Part shown: piece after piece, positions 16,076 to 23,248 of the stretch
How positions within the stretch are numbered: the first letter of the stretch is position 1
How the letters are laid out: each line of letters begins with the position of its first letter
Assembly: GCA_963836915.1 (NCBI GenBank)
Contig: CAWILH010000002.1
Coordinates: forward strand, 2,232,001-2,296,000
Reading direction: 5' to 3'
DNA length: 64,000 nt
DNA from: Cryomorpha sp963836915
GTDB lineage: Bacteria > Bacteroidota > Bacteroidia > Flavobacteriales_D > Cryomorphaceae
The notes under the pieces: model-generated
The model's input: the letters and a program-made list of their open reading frames with translations, nothing else
Told to the model about the DNA's origin: nothing
Databases searched by the model: none
Program-made: the position numbers and the translations under genes

Positions 16076-17166
16076 TACTCGTTATATGTCATTACTTTAT
16101 GGCCACCTTCCAGCAAATATTTATCGCGGCTAAACAGCTCCAAATCCGATTTTACCATCTCTGCGATCAATTGATCGAGCGAGTATGAATGCTTCCAACC
16201 GAGTTTTTCTTTGGCCTTGGTCGGGTCACCCACTAGGAGCTCTACTTCGGTAGGGCGGTAGTACTTAGGATCTATCTCTATACGTACTTCATTGGTTTTC
16301 TTGTCGTAGCCTTTTTCGTTTTCGGCGTTACCCTTCCACACGATCTCGATGTCGACTTCGGCAAAAGCTTTTTCTATAAAGTACCTTACCGTTTTGGTAA
16401 TTCCCGTAGCCAGCACGAAATCTTCTGGTTCATCTTGCTGGAGCACGCGCCACATTCCTTCCACATAGTCTTTGGCATGGCCCCAATCGCGCTGCGAATC
16501 GATATTGCCCATAAACACCTTGTCCTGCAGGCCAAGCTTGATGCGGGCTACGGCACGGGTTATTTTTCGGGTCACGAAAGTCTCCCCACGCAAAGGGCTC
16601 TCGTGGTTGAAGAGAATGCCGTTGCAGGCAAAAAGATCGTATGCTTCGCGGTAGTTCTTGGTGATCCAAAATCCGTATAGTTTTGCGACAGCGTAAGGGC
16701 TGCGCGGATAGAAAGGGGTCGTCTCCGATTGGGGTATCTCCTGCACCTTTCCGTATAGCTCGCTAGTAGAAGCCTGATAGATTTTAGTTTTTTTCTCAAG
16801 TCCCAATATACGCACCGCTTCAAGGATTCTAAGGGTTCCGAGTGCATCTACATTGGCGGTATATTCCGGCATTTCGAAGCTCACGTGCACGTGCGACATG
16901 GCGGCGAGATTATAAATCTCATCGGGCTGCACTTCTTGAATGATCCTGATCACATTCGATGCATCGGTAAGATCGCCAAAATGAAGAAAGAAGTTGACAT
17001 TGGCTTCATGCTGATCTTGGTATAAATGGTCTACCCTATCGGTATTGAACAGCGAGCTACGTCGCTTGATACCATGCACTATATAGCCTTTCTTAAGAAG
17101 GAGTTCAGAGAGATATGCTCCATCTTGACCGGTCACACCTGTGATAAGCGCCGTTTTTTTAGACAT
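16075..17166 (-). CDS. gmd: GDP-mannose 4,6-dehydratase
   Basis: Dehydrates GDP-D-mannose to GDP-4-keto-6-deoxymannose, the substrate of the next gene. From the ATG at 17166: ALITGVTGQDGAYLSELLL (Rossmann motif), GIKRRSSLFNTDR, HFGDLTDASN, YNLAAMSHV, STSELYGK and YPRSPYAVAK with the catalytic Tyr and Lys, then NHESPLRGETFVTRKI. The upstream ORF extension to 17268 adds unrelated sequence and crosses a promoter-like element, so 17166 is used. Length (363 aa) is normal. Confidence 0.97.
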   Translation of the reverse strand: MSKKTALITGVTGQDGAYLSELLLKKGYIVHGIKRRSSLFNTDRVDHLYQDQHEANVNFFLHFGDLTDASNVIRIIQEVQPDEIYNLAAMSHVHVSFEMPEYTANVDALGTLRILEAVRILGLEKKTKIYQASTSELYGKVQEIPQSETTPFYPRSPYAVAKLYGFWITKNYREAYDLFACNGILFNHESPLRGETFVTRKITRAVARIKLGLQDKVFMGNIDSQRDWGHAKDYVEGMWRVLQQDEPEDFVLATGITKTVRYFIEKAFAEVDIEIVWKGNAENEKGYDKKTNEVRIEIDPKYYRPTEVELLVGDPTKAKEKLGWKHSYSLDQLIAEMVKSDLELFSRDKYLLEGGHKVMTYNE

Positions 17167-17180
17167 CTTGGATTTTTTTG

Positions 17181-17188
17181 CAAAGCTA
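17181..17188 (-). promoter_or_regulatory. Possible promoter -7 element of gmd-fcl
   Basis: TAGCTTTG followed by C on the minus strand, about 15 bp before the gmd ATG and in the 67-bp gap after the ALDH-like gene. It matches TAnnTTTG, but no -33 box is obvious. If used, gmd would have a very short leader and could be transcribed independently of deoC-aldh. Confidence 0.4.
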
Positions 17189-17233
17189 AAAAGTTTTAGC
17201 TCGGCAGTTTTACTGATAATTTTGACCTGATCT

Positions 17234-18148
17234 CTAATAACCCGACACCGACCCCGAAATATTCTCAATCGGATGCCAAGTGGTTTTTATTTCCTGCAGA
17301 TCCATAATCTGCTTTGGGTGGCCATCATAAAACGCTGCTTTGGGATAGTAAAAAACGCGCTTTACACTATCGGCGGCGTGGGTAGAAACTTCTATAGCAT
17401 CAGCTTGGGCTGCTCCCCAGAAGGCCACCGCGTTTATATCCATGTGGGATGCAAAATGGTGCATGAGTTCCTTTCTGGTACCGGTCAGAATATTGATCAC
17501 CCCAGCAGGCACATCAGAAGTGGCGAGCACTTCGGCAAAGGTGATGGCTGCCGTAGGGTAAAGTTCCGATGCTAATGCTATAACCGTATTCCCTCCACAA
17601 ATGGCGGGAATCGCTGCCTGCACCAATCCATCAAGTCCGCTCTCGCCCGGCGCTATAGAAGCTATCACACCCATGGCTTCGGGCATAGAAAAGTTGAAAT
17701 AAGAACCCGATACTGGATTGACCGAACTGAATACCTGTACGTATTTGTCGCACCAGCCGGCGTAATGCACCAGCTTATCAATGGCGCGGTTAAACTCCTG
17801 CCCGGCTCTGTCGGTGCTATGACCTACGTCCATGAGCTGTGCCATAAACTCTGCGCGCCGCTGCTCCATCACCTCAGCAATCCGGTAGATTATTTGGCTT
17901 CGGTTATACGCAGTCCTGTCGGCCCAGCCACCTTGAGCGGTGCGGGCAGCGACCACAGCATCGCGAAAATCTTTGCGCGAAGCCTTACTTATATTGGCTA
18001 AAAATTTTCCTTCGGCATCCATTAATTTGGTGTACGCACCGCTTTCTGACCGCGGAAAGGCTCCATTTATAAAAAGCTTAAACGTCTTGGCGATATGCAG
18101 ACCGTCGCCGCCTGAACTTGGATCTTTCACCTGTTTCTTCTTAACCAT
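17234..18148 (-). CDS. Catalytically empty half-length ALDH-fold protein (ALDH16 C-terminal-domain-like)
   Basis: A 304-residue protein with the aldehyde dehydrogenase NAD-binding fold but without the region carrying the catalytic cysteine. Visible ALDH-like parts: FKLFINGAFPRSES, RDAVVAARTAQGGWADRTAYNRSQIIYRIAEVMEQ, YAGWCDKY, GVIASIAPGES, AAIPAICGGNTVIALASE and GVINILTGTRKEL. No E..GGK or GQxC motif follows. It starts exactly where the active aldehyde dehydrogenase at 18148-19605 stops. This order, active then empty, equals the two halves of ALDH16 proteins, in which the second half lacks catalytic residues and contributes to dimer structure. A truncated pseudogene is possible, but the frame is long, clean and ends naturally. 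Confidence 0.85.
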   Translation of the reverse strand: MVKKKQVKDPSSGGDGLHIAKTFKLFINGAFPRSESGAYTKLMDAEGKFLANISKASRKDFRDAVVAARTAQGGWADRTAYNRSQIIYRIAEVMEQRRAEFMAQLMDVGHSTDRAGQEFNRAIDKLVHYAGWCDKYVQVFSSVNPVSGSYFNFSMPEAMGVIASIAPGESGLDGLVQAAIPAICGGNTVIALASELYPTAAITFAEVLATSDVPAGVINILTGTRKELMHHFASHMDINAVAFWGAAQADAIEVSTHAADSVKRVFYYPKAAFYDGHPKQIMDLQEIKTTWHPIENISGSVSGY

Positions 18149-19605
18149 CAGTCCAGATTTAAATAAGCCGAGAGGCCGTGAAGACCACCTTCCCGACCGA
18201 AACCCGATTCCTTAAAACCGCCAAAAGGCGATGCCGGATCGAATTTGTTGAATGTATTGGCCCAAACCACGCCCACCTTCATTCGGCTGGTAAGGTTAAA
18301 GACTTTGGAGCCCTTGTCGGTCCACACTCCCGCCGAGAGGCCGAAGGGGGTATTATTGGCTTTATCTATGGCTTCATCTACCGTGCGAAACGTTTGCATG
18401 GCAAGCACCGGCCCGAATATTTCTTCCTTGTTTATAATGCTGCTCTGAGCCACTCCGGTAAAGAGCGTAGGCCGGCACCAATATCCTTTTTTGGGTGGTG
18501 TATTTCTGGACTGTATTATTTCCAGTCCTTCTTTCTTGCCGATTGCGATGTACTTTTCAATCGTTTGAAGCTGTTCTTTTGAATTGATCGCCCCGATATC
18601 GGTATTCTTATCGAGCGGGTCGCCAATAATCAGGGTATTCATGCGGTGCTCTAGCTTGCGCAGAAATAGCGGTGCTATGCTCTCCTGCACCAGCAGCCGC
18701 GAACCGGCGCAGCATACATGGCCCTGATTGAAGTAGATACCATTTACGACGCCTTCTACAGCTTGGTCTATGGCGGCATCTTCGAATACGATATTGGCTG
18801 CCTTACCCCCAAGCTCCAAGGTCAGTTTTTTTGACGTTCCGGCCAGGCTACGCTGTATTTTCTTTCCTACCGCCGTGCTTCCTGTAAAGGCGATTTTATC
18901 AATATCAGGATGATTTACCAATAGTTCGCCAGTCGTTCCATCGCCCGTTATAATATTCACGACTCCATCGGGCAGGCCGGCATCCCGCAGGAGTTCGGCC
19001 AGCTTTAAAGCAGTGAGCGGCGTGGTCTCCGCCGGCTTGAGTACTACTGTATTTCCGCAGGCCAGCGCCGGAGCTATCTTCCATGCCGCCATAAGCAGCG
19101 GAAAATTCCAAGGTATAATCTGGCCTACCACTCCGATGGGTTTAGGGTTTCGGTTTGGGAAGGCATAGGCCAACTTATCGGCCCAGCCGGCATGGTAGAA
19201 AAAGTGTGCTGCTGCCAGTGGAATGTCCATATCGCGCGATTCACGGATGGGCTTGCCACCGTCGAGCGATTCGATTATAGCAAACTCGCGCGCCCGCTCT
19301 TGGAGCAGCCTGGCAATGCGAAAAATGTATTTGGCGCGTTCCTTTGCTGGCATAGGCTGCCATACTTGATCGTATGCTTTTCGCGCGGTTTTTACGGCGA
19401 GGTCTACATCCTTTTGACCAGCCTTGGCTACTTCGGCCAGCACTTCTTCCGTAGCGGGGTTTATGGTCTTGAAATAAGCCTTGCTCTTAGGTGTGGTAAA
19501 GCTTCCGCCGATGAAAAGGTCGTACTTTTTCAAGAGCGAAATTTGACTTACGCTCTCAGGAGCAGGGGCTAGATCCCAATTTACCGGTTTGTTTTTTTGC
19601 GTCAT
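18148..19605 (-). CDS. NAD(P)+-dependent aldehyde dehydrogenase
   Basis: Oxidises an aldehyde to its acid. From the ATG at 19605 (1 bp after the deoC stop): the substrate and NAD-binding GVVGQIIPWNFPLLMAAWK and ACGNTVVLKPAE, FTGSTAVGKKI, LELGGKAANIV with the general-base Glu, and GHVCCAGSRLL with the catalytic cysteine at about residue 298, then EEIFGPVLAMQTF and FGGFKESGFGREGG. The usual Gln in GQxC is His here. Tight coupling to deoC, which releases acetaldehyde, suggests acetaldehyde as one substrate; this is inference. It likely forms a complex with the catalytically empty protein encoded directly after it. Confidence 0.95.
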   Translation of the reverse strand: MTQKNKPVNWDLAPAPESVSQISLLKKYDLFIGGSFTTPKSKAYFKTINPATEEVLAEVAKAGQKDVDLAVKTARKAYDQVWQPMPAKERAKYIFRIARLLQERAREFAIIESLDGGKPIRESRDMDIPLAAAHFFYHAGWADKLAYAFPNRNPKPIGVVGQIIPWNFPLLMAAWKIAPALACGNTVVLKPAETTPLTALKLAELLRDAGLPDGVVNIITGDGTTGELLVNHPDIDKIAFTGSTAVGKKIQRSLAGTSKKLTLELGGKAANIVFEDAAIDQAVEGVVNGIYFNQGHVCCAGSRLLVQESIAPLFLRKLEHRMNTLIIGDPLDKNTDIGAINSKEQLQTIEKYIAIGKKEGLEIIQSRNTPPKKGYWCRPTLFTGVAQSSIINKEEIFGPVLAMQTFRTVDEAIDKANNTPFGLSAGVWTDKGSKVFNLTSRMKVGVVWANTFNKFDPASPFGGFKESGFGREGGLHGLSAYLNLD

Positions 19606-19606
19606 A

Positions 19607-20500
19607 TCAGTCTTGTGCGAAATAGATACCTGATTGGTAGGCACCGGTGCTCTGCTTTATAAGTTGCTTTAAAAGATCATTTGCCAGTGAGCTTGCGCCA
19701 AAGCGAAACCACTCATTGCTCAACCACTCATTGCCCAAGGTTTCTTTTACCATGATAAGATAGTGCAGGGCAAGTTTTGCATTAGATATTCCACCTGCGG
19801 GCTTCAAGCCGATCATTTTACCCGTTTCGAAATAATAATCCCGGATGACCTGAAGCATTACCAAGGTTACTTCCATGGTGGCCGCTGGTTTCACTTTACC
19901 GGTAGATGTTTTGATAAAATCGGCTCCGGCATCAATGGCCAGCCTACTAGCACGAGCCACGTGATCGAGGGTCACGAGCTCTCCGGTTTCTAAGATCACC
20001 TTTAGTCTAGATGGGCCGCAAGCCTCCTTCACGGCTGCTATTTCATCATATACGTATTGGTACTCGCCGCTCAAAAATTTTCCGCGCGATATTACCATGT
20101 CGATTTCATCGGCGCCCGCTTCTACAGCTTCGCGGGTGTCCAAGAGCTTGAGCTCACGGCTGCTTTGTCCTGCCGGAAATGCGGTAGCCACCGAAGCCAC
20201 TTTTACTCCGGAGTCTCCAAGGTGTTTTTTGGCCACAGCCACCATAGATGGATATACGCAAATGGCCGCGACCGTGGGCAATCCAGAAAGCTCATCGTGA
20301 AGGTGCCTAGCCTTATAGCAGAGCTGAGCTATCTTGCCGGGAGTATCTTTGCCTTCGAGCGTGGTAAGGTCTATCATGCTAAGCGCCAGCCTAAGGCCCT
20401 GCTGCTTAGCTTCTGTCTTAATACTGCGCGATTTAAAACGTGCGCACCGCTCTATGATGCCGGTTTGATCTACGATCGTAGAAGAGAGTTTGAGTTCCAA
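19607..20500 (-). CDS. deoC: Deoxyribose-phosphate aldolase
   Basis: Class I aldolase that splits 2-deoxyribose-5-phosphate into acetaldehyde and glyceraldehyde-3-phosphate during deoxynucleoside breakdown. A 297-residue TIM barrel with VAAICVYPSMV, VASVATAFPAGQSS, GADEIDMVISRG, LKVILETGEL and the Schiff-base motif DFIKTSTGK with Lys at about residue 197, then LKPAGGISN. The frame has no early ATG; a TTG at 20500 is the likely start, preceded by a good promoter. It is the first gene of the long minus-strand run reaching 6433. Confidence 0.95.
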   Translation of the reverse strand: MELKLSSTIVDQTGIIERCARFKSRSIKTEAKQQGLRLALSMIDLTTLEGKDTPGKIAQLCYKARHLHDELSGLPTVAAICVYPSMVAVAKKHLGDSGVKVASVATAFPAGQSSRELKLLDTREAVEAGADEIDMVISRGKFLSGEYQYVYDEIAAVKEACGPSRLKVILETGELVTLDHVARASRLAIDAGADFIKTSTGKVKPAATMEVTLVMLQVIRDYYFETGKMIGLKPAGGISNAKLALHYLIMVKETLGNEWLSNEWFRFGASSLANDLLKQLIKQSTGAYQSGIYFAQD

Positions 20501-20518
20501 TAGGGTCTAGATTGGTTC

Positions 20519-20546
20519 CAAATATAGCATAATGCGAATGCGCAAA
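20519..20546 (-). promoter_or_regulatory. Probable deoC promoter
   Basis: On the minus strand TATATTTG (20526-20519) follows a TTTG (20546-20543) with a 16-bp spacer, somewhat short of the ~19 bp usual in Bacteroidota. It lies about 20 bp upstream of the proposed deoC TTG start and overlaps the tail of the tonB terminator. Confidence 0.5.
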
Positions 20547-20574
20547 AAAAGCGCACCCATTTTCGGATGCGCTT
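20544..20574 (-). terminator. Intrinsic terminator after the TonB-like gene
   Basis: On the minus strand the stem AAGCGCA / TGCGCTT with a 12-nt loop is followed by a run of seven T. It sits 22 bp after the stop codon at 20596 and separates the tonB genes from the deoC run. Confidence 0.8.
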
Positions 20575-20595
20575 CTTACATAGTTTGTGACAAGC

Positions 20596-21264
20596 TTATT
20601 TAAGCGTAAAGCGGATGGGCAGATTATACTGCACCTTCACTGGCTTACCGCGTTGTTTGCCCGGCTTCCATTTCGGCATGGCATTTACCACGCGGATCGC
20701 TTCTTCATCTGTTCCACCACCTATAGACCGTAATACCTTGGCGTCTTTTACTTCTCCCTTCTCATTAATTACAAAGGTCACGTAGACCGTGCCTTGTATT
20801 CCAGCATCTTTTGCAATAGCCGGATATTTTATATTATTTCCAAGGTACTTCATAAGGGCAGCTTCCCCTCCAGGAAATGAAGGCATCTCTTCGACAATGG
20901 TAAAAATCTGAACCTCTTCTACCTGCTCGGTCACTTCTTCAATAAACTCGATTTCGGTGTCTTCTTCGATCTCCATATCTTCTATGATGAGCTCTTCTTC
21001 GATCTCTTTCTCATCTTCCACTATTTCAATCACCGTAGTGGGTGGTGGGGGCGGTGGCGGTGGTGGCGGTTGCTGGAGTGAGACGGGTATGATCTCTTCT
21101 TCGATCAAGTCAATGTCGAGCTCTGCAAGTTGCGTGACGGTGGTCTCGTAGGTCTTATATTCAAAGGCTACCAAAACGATCGCAGTAGAGAATAGTAATC
21201 CTATGATAATAAGCGGAATACGCTTCTTTTCAATATTAGCTTCGGTACTTTTCTTTAATTCCAT
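20596..21264 (-). CDS. TonB-like energy transducer, copy 1 (acidic spacer)
   Basis: Inner-membrane-anchored protein that passes proton-motive force to TonB-dependent outer-membrane receptors. Cytoplasmic start, membrane anchor (IPLIIIGLLFSTAIVLVAFEY, ~residues 17-37), a run of ten prolines, a strongly acidic spacer (EDEKEIEEELIIEDMEIEED), and a C-terminal TonB domain with FPGGEAALMKYL, YPAIAKDAGIQGTVYVTFVI and WKPGKQRGKPVKVQYNLPIRF. Length 222. The acidic spacer replaces the usual Pro-Lys/Pro-Glu rod. The paralogue at 21536 lies 271 bp upstream; the gap has no recognised feature. Confidence 0.92.
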   Translation of the reverse strand: MELKKSTEANIEKKRIPLIIIGLLFSTAIVLVAFEYKTYETTVTQLAELDIDLIEEEIIPVSLQQPPPPPPPPPPTTVIEIVEDEKEIEEELIIEDMEIEEDTEIEFIEEVTEQVEEVQIFTIVEEMPSFPGGEAALMKYLGNNIKYPAIAKDAGIQGTVYVTFVINEKGEVKDAKVLRSIGGGTDEEAIRVVNAMPKWKPGKQRGKPVKVQYNLPIRFTLK

Positions 21265-21535
21265 GGTTCTATTCGATTAATGCCGGTAGGCGAAAATATA
21301 AAAGTTCTTTTAATAATGGTGAAAGTATTTTCAGTATTCGATTCTCAATTTATCATGAAATGTCCGTGAACCCGTACTTTCGAGTGGGTATCTGCGCAAA
21401 AAACCTATTCGCAAAACAAAGTTTAGAATATCGGCAGGCCGGGTCAGGAAGGTACATTATTGAAAATTTCAATTTAAGCTTGAAAATAAATTTTTAAAAG
21501 GCTATTCCATTTGGCATGGCCCGAGCCCTATACTC

Positions 21536-22213
21536 TTATTGCAATGAGAATTTCACTGGCAGTCGGAACCTTACTTTCACGGGTCGGCCACCACTGCGGC
21601 CGGGCGTCCATGCCGGCATCCGGCTTATGGCCTTTAGAGCTTCTTCATCCATTCCGTAGCCTGAACCGCGGAGTATTTGCACATCGGTGATGGAGCCATC
21701 CTTATCTACCAGAAACTCTACCCATACCGTGCCTTGCACTCCAGCATCTCTGGCTTGCGCCGGATAGCGTATACCCGAACCGAGATAGGCAAAAAGGGCC
21801 GGCTCACCACCCGGAAACTCGGGATAGACTTGCGGGAAGTCGAAAATAGGATCTTCGGCTATGGTCTCTACCAAGGCAGGAATTTCGATGACTGTCGGCT
21901 CGCCATCTTTTGCCAGATCGGGCACATCAAGGCCGATGTCCAGTTTGGTCTCGATCTTGGTGATTATATAGGTATCTACCACAGGTCGCGGTGCTGGTGG
22001 CTTTGGCTTGGCGGGCTTCTCGGCCACGGCGGTGAAGATTACTTCATCGGCCAGCCTGAGCGGAAGCTCACCTTCAGACAAGATGGTGTATTCTTCAAAA
22101 GTGCGCCATTCAAATGCGGAGAGTGTAACAGCTGTTGCGAAAGTAAGCCCCAAGAAGAAAAGGGGTAGGCGAAGTCGTTCGAGATTGGATGCTCGATTTT
22201 TTTTCAAATCCAT
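21536..22213 (-). CDS. TonB-like energy transducer, copy 2 (proline-rich spacer)
   Basis: Paralogue of the downstream gene with the same plan: a KKNRASNLERLRLPLFFLGL start, one membrane anchor, a short Pro/Lys spacer (KPAKPKPPAPRP), a beta-rich linker, and a TonB C-terminal domain (FPGGEPALFAYL, YPAQARDAGVQGTVWVEFLV, WTPGRSGGRPVKVRFRLPVKF). The two domains are about half identical by eye, while the spacers differ completely, suggesting a tandem duplication whose periplasmic reach or partner diverged. It follows the VanZ-like gene by about 215 bp. Confidence 0.92.
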   Translation of the reverse strand: MDLKKNRASNLERLRLPLFFLGLTFATAVTLSAFEWRTFEEYTILSEGELPLRLADEVIFTAVAEKPAKPKPPAPRPVVDTYIITKIETKLDIGLDVPDLAKDGEPTVIEIPALVETIAEDPIFDFPQVYPEFPGGEPALFAYLGSGIRYPAQARDAGVQGTVWVEFLVDKDGSITDVQILRGSGYGMDEEALKAISRMPAWTPGRSGGRPVKVRFRLPVKFSLQ

Positions 22214-22464
22214 GATTTTAGTTTTAGCAGAGTGCCTAAAAGACCGATGCGCGCCGGTCAGTATCCTTCGACCTCTTGGTTATGGATTCAGATTTTGCAA
22301 ACACGGTGCCGCAAAATGTTAATTTGCGGAAGCACATACCGCCCATGGGCTTCAGGTGATTAGAACACGATAAATTTGCCGAAAGGCCGAGTCTTGAACC
22401 TGAACTTGATCGTTTTTTCAATTAAGGATTCAACCCTTTAAAAACCGACGTACGAGCGATGACT

Positions 22465-22890
22465 TCAATAGCCAGCGTGCGATGAACAAGCCGCCAATGG
22501 CCCGATCGAATTTGCGATAAAATCGGCGATGCTTGCATGGCGAGATGTAAAAACGAAAGCTTGCAAAAACTCTATCAGGGCTCCAAAACCTATGGCTATG
22601 AGCGCTATGATCACCGACGCTTTACCGCCGACTATATTTAAAGACTTGAAGCGGCAAAGATCAATTGCGATAAGGATGGTCAAACCTCCAAAAAAGAGCG
22701 TATGGGCGATTTTATCTTCGATGTTCCACGTCCAGAAATCGATATTGGGCAACTCATCACTGGGCAGGCTGCAAAGCAAAAAAATAAGGAGCGACCACGC
22801 TATGGACGGCCAATAGTGGAAGGCGTATCTTGACTTTACAGAAGCGCTATTCCCGGACTTAGCCAACGATCTCCTTATAGGCTGAGACAT
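22465..22890 (-). CDS. VanZ-like family membrane protein (frameshift near 3' end)
   Basis: Small inner-membrane protein of unknown function that normally follows gcvH in Bacteroidota. Helices: PSIAWSLLIFLLCSL, IEDKIAHTLFFGGLTILIAIDL (IAH is a VanZ hallmark) and ASVIIALIAIGFGALIEFLQAF, then RHASIADFIANSIG. At the GGG near 22497-22504 the annotated frame goes to PLAACSSHAGY and stops. The neighbouring frame continues as AIGGLFIARWLLKSSLVRRF with a stop at 22430, the expected last helix. The real gene is therefore probably 22430-22890 with one base missing. The start overlaps gcvH by 32 bp. Confidence 0.8.
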   Translation of the reverse strand: MSQPIRRSLAKSGNSASVKSRYAFHYWPSIAWSLLIFLLCSLPSDELPNIDFWTWNIEDKIAHTLFFGGLTILIAIDLCRFKSLNIVGGKASVIIALIAIGFGALIEFLQAFVFTSRHASIADFIANSIGPLAACSSHAGY

Positions 22891-23239
22891 CCATCAATTC
22901 AGACAGGTCTGCGCCTTCTTCGAAGGTGATTTTTACCATCCACCCTTCTCCGTAGGGATCGTCATTGACCAATTCGGGATTTGCATCTAGCGCAGAGTTG
23001 AAAGATTCTACTTTTCCTGCCACCGGCATGAAGAGATCCGAGACCGTTTTTACTGCTTCGATGGTACCAAACACATCGCCGCTGCCAAGCTCATCACCCT
23101 CCGTCTCAATTTCTACAAAAACGATGTCTCCGAGCTCACCTTGTGCAAAATCGGTGATACCGACAGTGGCTGTATTGCCTTCTATCTTAACCCATTCGTG
23201 GTCTTTGGTATATTTCAAATTTTCGGGATAGTTCATCAA
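22859..23239 (-). CDS. gcvH: Glycine cleavage system H protein
   Basis: Lipoyl carrier that shuttles the aminomethyl group between the P, T and L proteins of glycine cleavage. The 126-residue protein has YTKDHEWVKIEGNTATVGITD and the lipoylation site GTIEAVKTVSDLF with the modified lysine at about residue 64, then NDDPYGEGWMVKI. Its position directly after sprA and before a VanZ-like gene is conserved in Bacteroidota. No other glycine-cleavage gene is nearby. Confidence 0.96.
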   Translation of the reverse strand: MMNYPENLKYTKDHEWVKIEGNTATVGITDFAQGELGDIVFVEIETEGDELGSGDVFGTIEAVKTVSDLFMPVAGKVESFNSALDANPELVNDDPYGEGWMVKITFEEGADLSELMDVSAYKEIVG

Positions 23240-23248
23240 GCAAGTTTT

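Noticed and set aside
17234..18148. Half-length ALDH as a simple truncation pseudogene
   Set aside because: The frame is clean, begins at the stop of its partner and ends naturally, and the order matches ALDH16 domain architecture.
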